Below are positions 16,859-25,028 of a DNA stretch of 54,912 bases, in pieces. The stretch covers positions 1 to 54,912 of the forward strand of contig CAZYXG010000012.1 in NCBI GenBank assembly GCA_964650885.1, given 5' to 3'. Numbering within the stretch: position 1 is the first letter of the stretch; each line of letters starts with the position of its first letter. The stretch is from JAPLFM01 sp964650885. Its GTDB lineage: Bacteria; Bacteroidota; Ignavibacteria; Kapaibacteriales; UBA2268. Under the pieces are notes generated by a model that ran no database searches, had not been told where the DNA came from, and saw only the letters and a program-made list of their open reading frames with translations. The position numbers and the translations under genes were made by a program.

Positions 16859-17842
16859 TTATTCAGTTTTATTTTTGTTCGATTGTTTAATAAACACTTT
16901 CAGTAGCTCTTCCACTTCTTTGCCTTCGCCAAGCGAATGAGTGCTAGAAAGGTGTTCACGTCCGCCATTGTTTGAATATTTATCGTATTCTTCTTCTTGT
17001 TTGCCATAAATGATGGTGAAAGCAAATAGAATCAACAATGAAAATTCCAAACCAAGTGCAAAAATCACCAACGATGGCTCATTTTGTGGAATAAACTTAA
17101 GTCCACGCAAACCAATAATTATAATTAGCACTGCCGCACCAATATAAACTAAACCAAGAATTGGATTGCCATACTTTACAGTGAAGTATAACTTCAAATA
17201 TAGTTGTAATGCACTATTGATATTCCTAATACGAAAAAAGATAGATGATGTTCGCCACACCATAATGTTGTGCAGAATCTGCAGCTCTTCTATCGAAAGT
17301 CCGTAATCTTTTTCCAAATCGTGCAAATCCCTAAGGTCGGCACTATATAATGTTTTGTATATTTTGTTGCGTTCTTCCAAATCATAGACATCGAATTTGC
17401 GTTTCACGATTTTATCTAAAATCCCAGCTATTTCACGCTCAATTTTTTGACGAATATACCCAAAGCGAGTGGGCAACAAAGCTGAAAATAAGAATGCAAT
17501 TGCAATTCCAAACGTTAGCGATGGAACCATTAGCGAAAGTATAGGATTGAACCAATATCTAGCTTCTTGAGGAGTTTCCAAATATACATCAACTCCCCAA
17601 TTTGTGTAAGGGTTTGTTGTACGGAAAAGTTTATTTTGCTCAAGTGTGTAGCCGAGTTTTTCGCCTCCTTTCATCACTTTGCCCATCAAGTTATCTTGGA
17701 ATACATTCTCTACAACTGGCGTAAGCAATGAATATACAGCTAAAACTGAAATTAAAATTAGCAAATAAAACACAAATAGCTGTGTGGAGTTGTGCTCAAC
17801 AAGTTCGAAGTAATCTTTATTTAGTGTACTTTTCTTTGACAT
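16859..17842 (-). CDS. Membrane protein of unknown function, first gene of the KAS III-ACP-SDR operon
   Basis: A 327-residue inner-membrane protein. Four hydrophobic segments are visible: residues about 20-42, 92-122, 228-248 and 257-280. The first loop (about 50 residues) is probably periplasmic. The second, about 100 residues, is charged and likely cytoplasmic (EREIAGILDKIVKRKFDVYDLEERNKIYKTL). The C-terminal tail is hydrophilic. No family was recognised. Tight coupling (2 bases) to the KAS III gene suggests a role in using or moving the acyl product, which is only an inference from position. Confidence 0.75.
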   Translation of the reverse strand: MSKKSTLNKDYFELVEHNSTQLFVFYLLILISVLAVYSLLTPVVENVFQDNLMGKVMKGGEKLGYTLEQNKLFRTTNPYTNWGVDVYLETPQEARYWFNPILSLMVPSLTFGIAIAFLFSALLPTRFGYIRQKIEREIAGILDKIVKRKFDVYDLEERNKIYKTLYSADLRDLHDLEKDYGLSIEELQILHNIMVWRTSSIFFRIRNINSALQLYLKLYFTVKYGNPILGLVYIGAAVLIIIIGLRGLKFIPQNEPSLVIFALGLEFSLLILFAFTIIYGKQEEEYDKYSNNGGREHLSSTHSLGEGKEVEELLKVFIKQSNKNKTE

Positions 17843-18018
17843 CTGGTATGTGTTTTATTTATTGGTTTTTTGCAAAAAGTGTTCAATTTCAAACTTAATA
17901 TAACGGAAAATAAGCACTTTTTAGCATTAAATTTGGAAAACAAGAGTCATTTTGTTTAAAATCACAAGCAAACTTATAACATTTTGCGTTTTGATAAGTT
18001 ATTGATTAAGACAAATTG

Positions 18019-18660
18019 ATGGAAAAGCGAAAATTTGCTATTGGTATAGTAGGTACATCTGGCTCGGGTAAGTCTTATTTGACGAGCAAGATGGCCGATT
18101 TCTTTGCCGATAAAGTAGCAATTAAAACAGCAATTTTCAATCTTGACAATTACTTTATAGAAAGGGATAGACAGCCGATTGATGCTAATGGGCATTACAA
18201 TTTCGACACACCAGATTCGCTTGACTTGAAGCAATACGAAATTGATTTTTTCAACCTCTTGGCAGGCAAATCGGTTAGTCAGAAAGTTTATAATTATAAC
18301 AACCCAATGGCGGAAAACCCAATTGAGAAATTTATTGAAATAGAGCCGAGGGATATAATTATTGCAGAGGGAATTTTCACTTTTTACAATCAAGCAATAC
18401 GCAAAAGATTTGATTTTCGTATTTTTGTAGAGTCTCCCGATGAAATTTGTTTAAAACGCAGATTGCAAAGGGATTTTGAAGAAAGGGGCTATCCAGCAAG
18501 TGATGTACTTTATAAGTTTGCTAATCATTTAGCTCCAGCTTTCAAAAAATATGTAGAGCCAATGCGGGAGAAATCGCATTATGTTTTTAAAAACGAAGAA
18601 GATAATTTCGAAGATGAGTTTAGAAAACTTACATCGAAACTGATTAAAATAATTAACTAA
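18019..18660 (+). CDS. Uridine kinase-like P-loop kinase
   Basis: A 213-residue nucleoside/phosphoribulokinase-family kinase. The Walker A is GTSGSGKS (residues 12-19). The lid and substrate region includes FNLDNYFIERD and HYNFDTPDSLDL, the uridine kinase pattern D-x-Y-...-F-D-x-P-x-x-x-D. Then come YNYNN and IIAEGIFTFYN. It would phosphorylate uridine or cytidine in the cytoplasm. It is close to udk, but substrate changes in this family are common. The start is the ATG at 18019, as a TTG directly before adds one residue. It is followed by a secreted-protein gene after 21 bases. Confidence 0.82.
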   Translation: MEKRKFAIGIVGTSGSGKSYLTSKMADFFADKVAIKTAIFNLDNYFIERDRQPIDANGHYNFDTPDSLDLKQYEIDFFNLLAGKSVSQKVYNYNNPMAENPIEKFIEIEPRDIIIAEGIFTFYNQAIRKRFDFRIFVESPDEICLKRRLQRDFEERGYPASDVLYKFANHLAPAFKKYVEPMREKSHYVFKNEEDNFEDEFRKLTSKLIKIIN

Positions 18661-18681
18661 TAACAAAAGAAGAAAAGAAAT

Positions 18682-19344
18682 ATGAAAATCGCATTATACT
18701 TGCTCTTGATAATGAGCTTTATTGGGCAGAATTTGGCTGCCGCTGATAAGCATTTGAAAATAGAAACTGTTCGCACAACTGATGCTTTCAAAAGAGAATA
18801 TGGCAATAAGCTATTCAACTTCATGGTAGATAAAGTGTGGTTTCGAATGGCTAAATATGACACAAAAGCTAAAGCAGCATTGAATAAAATTAATGCTGAC
18901 AGAAATGGGAAGTTCAACGAATACTTAAAAACATTTGAAGAAGATAAGTATATGGTGAATTTCATTAAAGAATATTTGAAATTTGTGAAACTCGATGCAA
19001 ATGGAGGCATTTGGACTGGCAACATCAAATCTAAGATAATTAAATCTGGTACTTATTCATTACAAAACACTAAAGAGCTATCATCGGATATAAGAACAAT
19101 TAAAAATGGTAATCAAGACTTAGTTGTACCTGCAATGCAATTACTTGGTGTGTTCGAAACAGACAAGAAGAACAAAAAAGCTAAGCAACTTAAAGGCAGA
19201 ATTAGATTCCAACTTGGAGCATTAATACCTTCAATGTTGGACGATTTGGGCAAAGATTTGACTCAGTTGGAAAAAGAAGATTTATATACTTTGCTTTCTA
19301 ATTTGAGAGCAGATATGGAAGTAGTATATAAAGTAACTCAATAA
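18682..19344 (+). CDS. Secreted protein of unknown function
   Basis: A 220-residue protein with a signal peptide (MKIALYLLLIMSFIGQNLAAA). The mature part is alpha-helical and basic, rich in Lys and lacking Cys. It has no lipobox and no T9SS sorting domain, so it is likely periplasmic. No family was recognised. AAAAGAAGAAAAGAAAT precedes the ATG. It may be co-transcribed with the kinase upstream. Confidence 0.7.
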   Translation: MKIALYLLLIMSFIGQNLAAADKHLKIETVRTTDAFKREYGNKLFNFMVDKVWFRMAKYDTKAKAALNKINADRNGKFNEYLKTFEEDKYMVNFIKEYLKFVKLDANGGIWTGNIKSKIIKSGTYSLQNTKELSSDIRTIKNGNQDLVVPAMQLLGVFETDKKNKKAKQLKGRIRFQLGALIPSMLDDLGKDLTQLEKEDLYTLLSNLRADMEVVYKVTQ

Positions 19345-19409
19345 ATATTAGTCTTCTAAAATCATTCTTCTTAATTTTGCAACAAATATTAACTACAATC
19401 GGAAATAAA

Positions 19410-20390
19410 ATGATTTCAGGCAAAGGTCCAGTTTCACAATTTATAAATCATCATTATAGACATTTCAATGCTGCTGCACTTATGGACGCAGCAAAGGGCT
19501 ATGAAACTCATTTGCTAGAAGGTGGTAAAATGCTTGTCAGCTTAGCTGGGGCTATGAGTACAGCAGAAATGGGAATTTCATTGGCTGAAATGATTCGCCA
19601 AGGCAAAATTGATATTATTTCTTGCACTGGAGCAAATTTAGAAGAAGACATTATGAACCTTGTGGCACATAATAGCTATAAAAGAGTGCCAAACTATAGA
19701 GATTTAACTCCTCAAGAAGAATGGGAGTTGCTTGAAAATGGCTACAATAGAGTTACGGATACTTGCATCCCAGAAGAAGAAGCATTCCGCAGAATACAAA
19801 AACATATTGTGAAAGAATGGAAAGATGCCGAAGAAAAAGGCGAAAGATACTTACCGCATGAATATATGTACAAAATGTTAAATTCTGGTGTTATGGAGCA
19901 ATATTATGAGATTGATCCAAAGAATAGCTGGATGATTGCCGCTGCAGAACGCAACTTGCCAATTATTTGTCCAGGTTGGGAAGATTCCACAATGGGAAAT
20001 ATATTTGCTTCATATTGTATAAAAGGCGAATTAAAGCCAAGCACAATAAAATCTGGTATTGAATATATGATGTGGCTTACTGAATGGTACAGAGCAAATT
20101 CGGCAGGTAAAGGAATTGGTTTCTTCCAAATAGGTGGAGGAATTGCAGGTGACTTCCCTATCTGCGTTGTGCCAATGATGTATCAGGATTTGGAATGGCA
20201 CGATGTTCCTTTCTGGAGCTATTTCTGCCAAATTTCGGATTCTACAACAAGCTATGGTTCATACTCGGGTGCAGTACCAAATGAGAAAATCACTTGGGGT
20301 AAGCTAGATATTCATACACCGAAATTTATAGTAGAAAGTGATGCTACAATTGTTGCACCATTAATATTTGCTTGGATTTTGGGTTGGTAA
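19410..20390 (+). CDS. Deoxyhypusine-synthase-like protein
   Basis: A 326-residue member of the deoxyhypusine synthase family. Visible family blocks are FNAAALMDAAKGYETHL, LAGAMSTAEMG (NAD/spermidine region), ISCTGANLEEDI, CPGWEDSTMGN and ITWGKLD. The last carries Lys298, the residue that takes the aminobutyl group in the eukaryotic enzyme. Eukaryotes and archaea use it to modify eIF5A/aIF5A, a substrate not expected in bacteria. Bacterial members are thought to act in polyamine metabolism or are uncharacterised. The start is the ATG at 19410: an in-frame TTG at 19377 falls inside a likely promoter element TAATTTTG (19372-19379). Confidence 0.88.
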   Translation: MISGKGPVSQFINHHYRHFNAAALMDAAKGYETHLLEGGKMLVSLAGAMSTAEMGISLAEMIRQGKIDIISCTGANLEEDIMNLVAHNSYKRVPNYRDLTPQEEWELLENGYNRVTDTCIPEEEAFRRIQKHIVKEWKDAEEKGERYLPHEYMYKMLNSGVMEQYYEIDPKNSWMIAAAERNLPIICPGWEDSTMGNIFASYCIKGELKPSTIKSGIEYMMWLTEWYRANSAGKGIGFFQIGGGIAGDFPICVVPMMYQDLEWHDVPFWSYFCQISDSTTSYGSYSGAVPNEKITWGKLDIHTPKFIVESDATIVAPLIFAWILGW

Positions 20391-20454
20391 ATTCCAATAA
20401 GTTTTTGGCATAGAATATGCTTATGTATTCAAGTGGAAGTAATTTGGTTAAATT

Positions 20455-20670
20455 ATGAAATTTGAATATTTTAAAGAAACTGACACCTTCTATATACTTG
20501 TGAAAGAAGGGGACAAAAGCAAACGAATGAATGTATCGAAAGATGTATGTCTAGATTATGACTCTACCGATACATTAATTGGTATAGAAATATCGAACGC
20601 AAATCAGAATTCTGATGTTCAAAGTTTATTGATTAAATCTATGCCATTCAAAAATTATTTAGTAGTTTAG
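20455..20670 (+). CDS. DUF2283-family small protein
   Basis: A 71-residue protein matching the DUF2283 pattern: an N-terminal Y-F-x-E-x-D-x-F-Y-I strand pair, then CLDYDSTDTLIGIEISNA, the conserved D-x-x-x-x-x-x-G-I-E-I core. Function is unknown. These proteins often sit near toxin-antitoxin or mobile genes but also stand alone, as here. It lies 64 bases after the deoxyhypusine-synthase-like gene and is followed by a terminator. Confidence 0.8.
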   Translation: MKFEYFKETDTFYILVKEGDKSKRMNVSKDVCLDYDSTDTLIGIEISNANQNSDVQSLLIKSMPFKNYLVV

Positions 20671-20700
20671 TAAATAACGTGAAAATTAATCTTTAATAGA

Positions 20701-20728
20701 AAGTGGGCTTAATGTCCACTTTTTTTTG
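20701..20728 (+). terminator. Terminator after the DUF2283 gene
   Basis: AAGTGG / CCACTT hairpin (AAGTGGgcttaatgtCCACTT) followed by a run of T residues. Confidence 0.8.
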
Positions 20729-20775
20729 TTAATTTTAACTTTCATTTGTAAATCATAATTCAATTTCAAGCCGAA

Positions 20776-21600
20776 ATGCAGAACATTCAGAAAATGTTAG
20801 AAACAAATAAAACTCAGAAGCAGTACTATGAGTTTGAAGCTGACGCTAATTGCGATTATGGTGGCAATGCTGCCACTAGCTTATGGAATAAACTACGAGA
20901 ATATCAATACAAAATGACTGACGATATTCAGCTAAACGAACTGCTTTTTGAAAAACACAAACTTTGGTTAGGCGATTTGAGTGGCAAAAAAGTGCTTGAT
21001 TTGGGTTGCCACAAAGGCAACGAACTAAGTGTACATTTATCAAAAAACTCTTCCTATTATTTGGCTTGCGATTTGAGCGAATCCGCACTAAAAGTACTGG
21101 AAAACAAACTATTAGCTGAGAACATACAAAATGCTAATTTTGCAGCAATAGATATACTTTCCGAGGATTTCAAAGAATCTAACTTCGATGTAATTTATGC
21201 AAAATCTGTTTTCCATCATTTTGAATATTTCGAAGATTTTCTTGTTAAAATCAAATCATTACTTAAACCAAATGGCATTGCGATAACCTTCGACCCAATG
21301 GACTTTTATTTGCCACTAAGAATTACTCGTGCTATTTATAGACCTTTCCAATTCGATAAAAGTTGGGAATTCCCTTTCAACGCTAAATCAATAGAACTAA
21401 TCAATAAATATTTTGAAGTGGAAGATTTAGCTGGAATGATGGGCAAAACTAAATATGCATTGCCAGTTTACTTACTTTCGCCAAATTACGCAATCGCAAA
21501 ATCCAAACAATGGGTAGATCAAGACTTAAACAAGATTAAGTTTAATTCCAAGGCAATGAAAAGCTGCATGAGAATTTCATTTAAGTTAGTTAATAAATAA
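20776..21600 (+). CDS. Class I SAM-dependent methyltransferase
   Basis: A 274-residue methyltransferase. Motif I is VLDLGCHKGNE (near residue 75), motif II is LACDLSESAL, motif IV is FDVIYAKSVFHHFE and the later motif is LLKPNGIAITFDP. The N-terminal 60 residues hold a YYEFEADANCDYG segment and may cap the substrate. The C-terminal part ends in a basic tail. The substrate is unknown. It is not closely similar to the methyltransferase at 11436. The usual G-x-G-x-G of motif I is G-C-H-K-G here, which is allowed in the family. Confidence 0.78.
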   Translation: MQNIQKMLETNKTQKQYYEFEADANCDYGGNAATSLWNKLREYQYKMTDDIQLNELLFEKHKLWLGDLSGKKVLDLGCHKGNELSVHLSKNSSYYLACDLSESALKVLENKLLAENIQNANFAAIDILSEDFKESNFDVIYAKSVFHHFEYFEDFLVKIKSLLKPNGIAITFDPMDFYLPLRITRAIYRPFQFDKSWEFPFNAKSIELINKYFEVEDLAGMMGKTKYALPVYLLSPNYAIAKSKQWVDQDLNKIKFNSKAMKSCMRISFKLVNK

Positions 21601-21882
21601 TTAGTTTTTCTATTTTGAATTGATTTTTATCTAAAGGTAAGTTAAACTTACTAACTTCGACTATAAGTTTATTTTCAGGTTTTATCTAATTATGTTAATT
21701 TAAATGGTGTTTCAGAATAAAAAACAGTTTTTTGCACGACCATAATAAATTATTAACCATATAAAACTAAATCATAAATATTTTTAGTTTTAAAATTTCT
21801 AAACTTATCAGCCCTCTCGCTTTGTAGTATTAAATATGACACTAGACAATTCTAACAATATTTCTAAATTACTTCTTACACA

Positions 21883-22254
21883 ATGAATAATCCAATAGAA
21901 ATACAATGGCTTAACGAACCCGCGAAAGATAATTATCCCGAAGCTTTTTCTTATTTAAGCTTAATTTATAAGGAAACTTTAGTCATAGATATGATTAAAA
22001 AATTGAAAAAAGCTCCAGTCATTGAGTTTAAAGCAAAAGATATACTTCGTGCTTCTAATCTTACATTGCTTGGCATTAGCAATTCTCATATTGAAAAAGA
22101 CAGGGATAAAATAAAAAAAGGTACCCTTCTTTCGCCTATTTTTTTAGTTAGAGATTCAAAAAACGGCAAAGTTATTATTGCAGATGGCTATCATAGAGTA
22201 TGTGCAATTTATACTTTTGACGAAGATGCTATTATAAAATGTAAGATTATTTAA
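21883..22254 (+). CDS. Small ParB/Srx-fold protein
   Basis: A 123-residue protein. The C-terminal half has LLSPIFLVRDSKNGKVIIADGYHRVCAIY, the ParB N-terminal-domain-like motif (usually DGxHRxxAA) that binds or cuts nucleotides. The N-terminal part has a helical segment and IEFKAKDILRASNLTLLG. It lacks the helix-turn-helix and C-terminal domains of chromosome-partition ParB, so it is a stand-alone domain. Function is unknown; relatives often occur in accessory regions. It has its own gap of 280 bases upstream with no clear promoter and shares a terminator with the flagellar operon. Confidence 0.7.
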   Translation: MNNPIEIQWLNEPAKDNYPEAFSYLSLIYKETLVIDMIKKLKKAPVIEFKAKDILRASNLTLLGISNSHIEKDRDKIKKGTLLSPIFLVRDSKNGKVIIADGYHRVCAIYTFDEDAIIKCKII

Positions 22255-22320
22255 AATTACATTCAAATTAATTCTGAAATTAAAAATACTTTTCTTTTGT
22301 TTTATCTTATTTTTTAAACA

Positions 22321-22359
22321 AAAAAAACGACACCTTTTACTAAAGGTGTCGTTTTTTTT
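22321..22359. terminator. Bidirectional terminator between the ParB-like gene and flgE
   Basis: A perfect 11-bp stem ACGACACCTTT / AAAGGTGTCGT with a 4-base loop, an A run on the left and a T run on the right. It ends the plus-strand ParB-like transcript and the minus-strand flagellar operon. Confidence 0.92.
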
Positions 22360-22382
22360 AGAATAATTATTTTATTCAATTA

Positions 22383-23711
22383 TTATCTTTTCAATTGGTT
22401 GATTTCACTTAGCATTTGGTCGCTGACTGTGATTGTTCTCGAAGCCGCTTCATAAGCTCTTTGAGTTGAAATCATATCAGTAAATTGCTCAGTCATTTCC
22501 ACATTTGATTGCTCAAGTGAACGCCCAATAACTCTAGTAGAAGCAAAATTTTCTACAGCATTGCCATAGATTGCTTCGCCGCTATTTGGAGAGCCAATAT
22601 AGAAGTTACCACCTTGTTTCAATAGGCCTTCTGGATTCACGAAATTAGCCAAAACTGCTTGTGCTAAAACTTCTGTTTTTCCATTTGAAAATGAACCTAA
22701 TATTTTACCAGTAGAGTCAACTTCTGTAGAAAGTAGATTCCCTGCCTGATAGCCATCTTGTGAAGCTATTGTGGCAGTAGTAGCTCCAGCAAATTGTGTC
22801 ATAGAGCCAGAAGTCAAGTTGTTTGGATCTGCCAATCTAATATCTAGATTTTTAGGAGCAGTGGAATTAAATGCACTATTTCCTAAAGCAGTATTCAAAT
22901 TAGCGGCAGTAACAGTCAAATTAAGAGGAGTTTTTAAAGTTCCTTCTGGATTAAATTCAATTGTAGTTGCAGAAAGAGTAACAGTTTTTCCATCGATAGA
23001 ACCAGACAAAGTGAATTGATTTGGAGCTGCAGCTTTCGATATATTAATTGTTAAGTCGTGTGCGGCACCATTTTGGTCAAATATTTTAACAGTAGTAGGG
23101 CGAGGCAAATCAGTTGTTTTCATTGCCGAATCCAAATTACCATTCATTTCAATGTTAGTTGTTTGCTTTGGCAATGAAATAGTGCTTGGTTTGATTCTAA
23201 TATTAGATATTTTTTTATCTAAAATATTATCCCCAGCATCTGTTTTATTTGCTTTACCAGTGGAATCTGTTTGCACATTATATCCACTTAAAAAAGCACC
23301 AGAGTTAGAGTCAACCAAATAGCCCTCTCTATCTTGCTTTACAGCTCCAGCACGAGAATATTTCTGAGTGCCGTTGTCGTTATAAATAAAAAAACCGCTT
23401 CCATTGATAGCCATATCGAGTGGTCTATCAGTAGATTCGATAATTCCTTGACCCATATTCATTTGAGTGGAACCAACTTTAACACCCAAACCATATTGAA
23501 GTGGATCTACTCCACCAATACCATTCTGTGTGTTCGAGCTTGGGCCCGTTCCATGTCGGTAAGTTTGGCTGAACTGTTCAGCAAAAGTCATACGACTAGA
23601 TTTATAGCCAATAGTATTTGCATTGGCTAAGTTATTTGAAATAACGTCCATCCTTTTCTGATGAGCGATTAGGGAGCTAGTCCCTATTGAAAGTGATCTT
23701 ACAAGACCCAT
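22383..23711 (-). CDS. flgE: Flagellar hook protein FlgE
   Basis: A 442-residue hook protein, the main subunit of the hook. The N-terminal rod-type motif NNLANANTIGYKSSR lies near residues 26-40. DMAINGSGFFIY marks the start of the D1 region, and the C-terminal helix (VEMTEQFTDMISTQRAYEAASRTI ... EINQLKR) pairs with the N-terminal one in the assembled tube. The length fits hook proteins rather than FlgG. A strong Shine-Dalgarno (AAGGAGGG) lies 8 bases before the ATG. It is the last gene of the operon, but a 132-base leader with alternative hairpins separates it from the gene upstream. Confidence 0.92.
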   Translation of the reverse strand: MGLVRSLSIGTSSLIAHQKRMDVISNNLANANTIGYKSSRMTFAEQFSQTYRHGTGPSSNTQNGIGGVDPLQYGLGVKVGSTQMNMGQGIIESTDRPLDMAINGSGFFIYNDNGTQKYSRAGAVKQDREGYLVDSNSGAFLSGYNVQTDSTGKANKTDAGDNILDKKISNIRIKPSTISLPKQTTNIEMNGNLDSAMKTTDLPRPTTVKIFDQNGAAHDLTINISKAAAPNQFTLSGSIDGKTVTLSATTIEFNPEGTLKTPLNLTVTAANLNTALGNSAFNSTAPKNLDIRLADPNNLTSGSMTQFAGATTATIASQDGYQAGNLLSTEVDSTGKILGSFSNGKTEVLAQAVLANFVNPEGLLKQGGNFYIGSPNSGEAIYGNAVENFASTRVIGRSLEQSNVEMTEQFTDMISTQRAYEAASRTITVSDQMLSEINQLKR

Positions 23712-23762
23712 TCTTAATACCCTCCTTGGTAGAATTAAGTATTTTAATAATAATTATTTTAT

Positions 23763-23829
23763 TAAAGTCCGTCAGTCGGTCGGGACTTTATAAATGGGTC
23801 TCTTTGCTAATTTTTATATAGCAAAGTCC
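23763..23829 (-). promoter_or_regulatory. Alternative hairpins in the flgE leader
   Basis: In the minus-strand transcript the order is GGACTTT (23829-23823), then AAAGTCC (23789-23783), then GGACTTT (23770-23764). The middle copy can pair with either outer copy. The 8-bp hairpin CTTTGCTA / TAGCAAAG (23802-23826) also uses part of the first copy. The later hairpin (23763-23790) has an 8-bp stem. No T run follows, so this is a leader structure or processing site rather than a plain terminator. Confidence 0.5.
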
Positions 23830-23843
23830 AACCCGATATTGAT

Positions 23844-24233
23844 TTAAGCAAAAATTGCTGAATCAATATTTGTGATAACATTTTCTTGGAGTTTATTTTT
23901 ATCCATCACTGTTATCACAGTATTATTTGGTACGTTTATAATGAAAGCCCTCTCGTCCATGAGCACAAGCAAATCATTTGCACCTTTTTTTTCTGCTTTG
24001 CTGACGGCCGATTCAAGCTTTTGCATTTCTGCATTGCTCAAACTTAGGTCACGAGATTCAAGTCTAGTTTTGGCATGCCCAGAGAATTTTAAATTATTTA
24101 GCTCTTTTTCAAATATTTCGTTGAATTTTGTGCTAGGTAATTTATTTTCCGAAGGAAAGCCAGTAGTAGGTTTGAACACCTGACTGCCACCAGCAGGTAC
24201 GAAAGGAACCGAGAAACCATTGATTTCTGGCAT
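23844..24233 (-). CDS. Flagellar operon protein, TIGR02530 family
   Basis: A 129-residue protein whose core LKFSGHAKTRLESRDLSL ... KGANDLLVLMDERAFIINVPNNTVITVMD fits the TIGR02530 family of flagellar operon proteins. Members lie between flgD and flgE in many Firmicutes, Spirochaetes and others, as here. The function is not settled; a role in hook assembly or export timing is usually assumed from position. A very strong Shine-Dalgarno (AAAGGAGGT) precedes the ATG. Downstream comes the structured flgE leader. Confidence 0.85.
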   Translation of the reverse strand: MPEINGFSVPFVPAGGSQVFKPTTGFPSENKLPSTKFNEIFEKELNNLKFSGHAKTRLESRDLSLSNAEMQKLESAVSKAEKKGANDLLVLMDERAFIINVPNNTVITVMDKNKLQENVITNIDSAIFA

Positions 24234-24317
24234 TTAGTACCTCCTTTTTTAAAAATTATGTCAAAAAACAATTATAATATACTACGGGTTATTTTCAATT
24301 AACCATATAGTATTATT

Positions 24318-25016
24318 TTAATTTCGAGTAGAAATATCAGTAACGTTTGCTAAAGGTACTTCTAAACCACCAATAACAAGCATTGTGCCACTATTTTTGA
24401 AACGCACGGCTTCTATTTCACCATTTGTATAAGTTGTGGCTTCAAATTCAGATCCAGTGCTATCTTTCATATCTGTAAAGAAAGAATAAGTGCCTTTTGG
24501 TAATTGTCTCCCCAAGTCGTCTTTGCCATCCCATTTCACAGAGTGGTCGCCAAAGCTTAAGTCACTATTTTTTAATTTCATTTTGCGAACAACGCTTCCG
24601 TATTCGTCGTAAATAGTCATTTGTCCTTCGGCTGCGGGCTTAGCTAAACTAACTCCCAAACCAATTTCACCTTCGCCGCCATAGCTCACAAGACTAGTTT
24701 CGGCTTTTGCATATTTGCCAAGCATACCTGGCAAAGCTGAGTTTTGAATATTTTTAGTGAGAGCCAAATTGGATTTATTTTGCTCTTCCATTAATGATCG
24801 AATATCGGACAATTGTTCCAGTTGCGAAAACTGTGCAAGTTGCGAAGCAAATTGCTGATTGTCATAAGGTTTCATAGGGTTTTGAGCCTTCAATTGAAAA
24901 GTAAGAAGTTTCAAAAATTGATCTTTCTGAGCAGCAGAATCAACCGTTTTTGATTTCGATTGAGTTGTGCTAGCGCTCACGTTTGCGGCTGGCAAGCCAT
25001 TAATTACATCTGCCAT
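24318..25016 (-). CDS. flgD: Flagellar hook cap protein FlgD
   Basis: A 232-residue hook-capping protein that sits on the growing hook and helps FlgE polymerise. The conserved N-terminal core is KDQFLKLLTFQLKAQNPMKPYDNQQFASQLAQFSQLEQL. The middle holds a FlgD Ig-like part with VRKMKLKNSDLSFGDHSVKWDGKDDLGRQLPKGTYSF. The C-terminal 40 residues fit the tudor-like part. AAAGGGGA lies 8 bases before the ATG. The gap to the fliK stop is 12 bases. Confidence 0.92.
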   Translation of the reverse strand: MADVINGLPAANVSASTTQSKSKTVDSAAQKDQFLKLLTFQLKAQNPMKPYDNQQFASQLAQFSQLEQLSDIRSLMEEQNKSNLALTKNIQNSALPGMLGKYAKAETSLVSYGGEGEIGLGVSLAKPAAEGQMTIYDEYGSVVRKMKLKNSDLSFGDHSVKWDGKDDLGRQLPKGTYSFFTDMKDSTGSEFEATTYTNGEIEAVRFKNSGTMLVIGGLEVPLANVTDISTRN

Positions 25017-25028
25017 AGTCGTTCCCCT

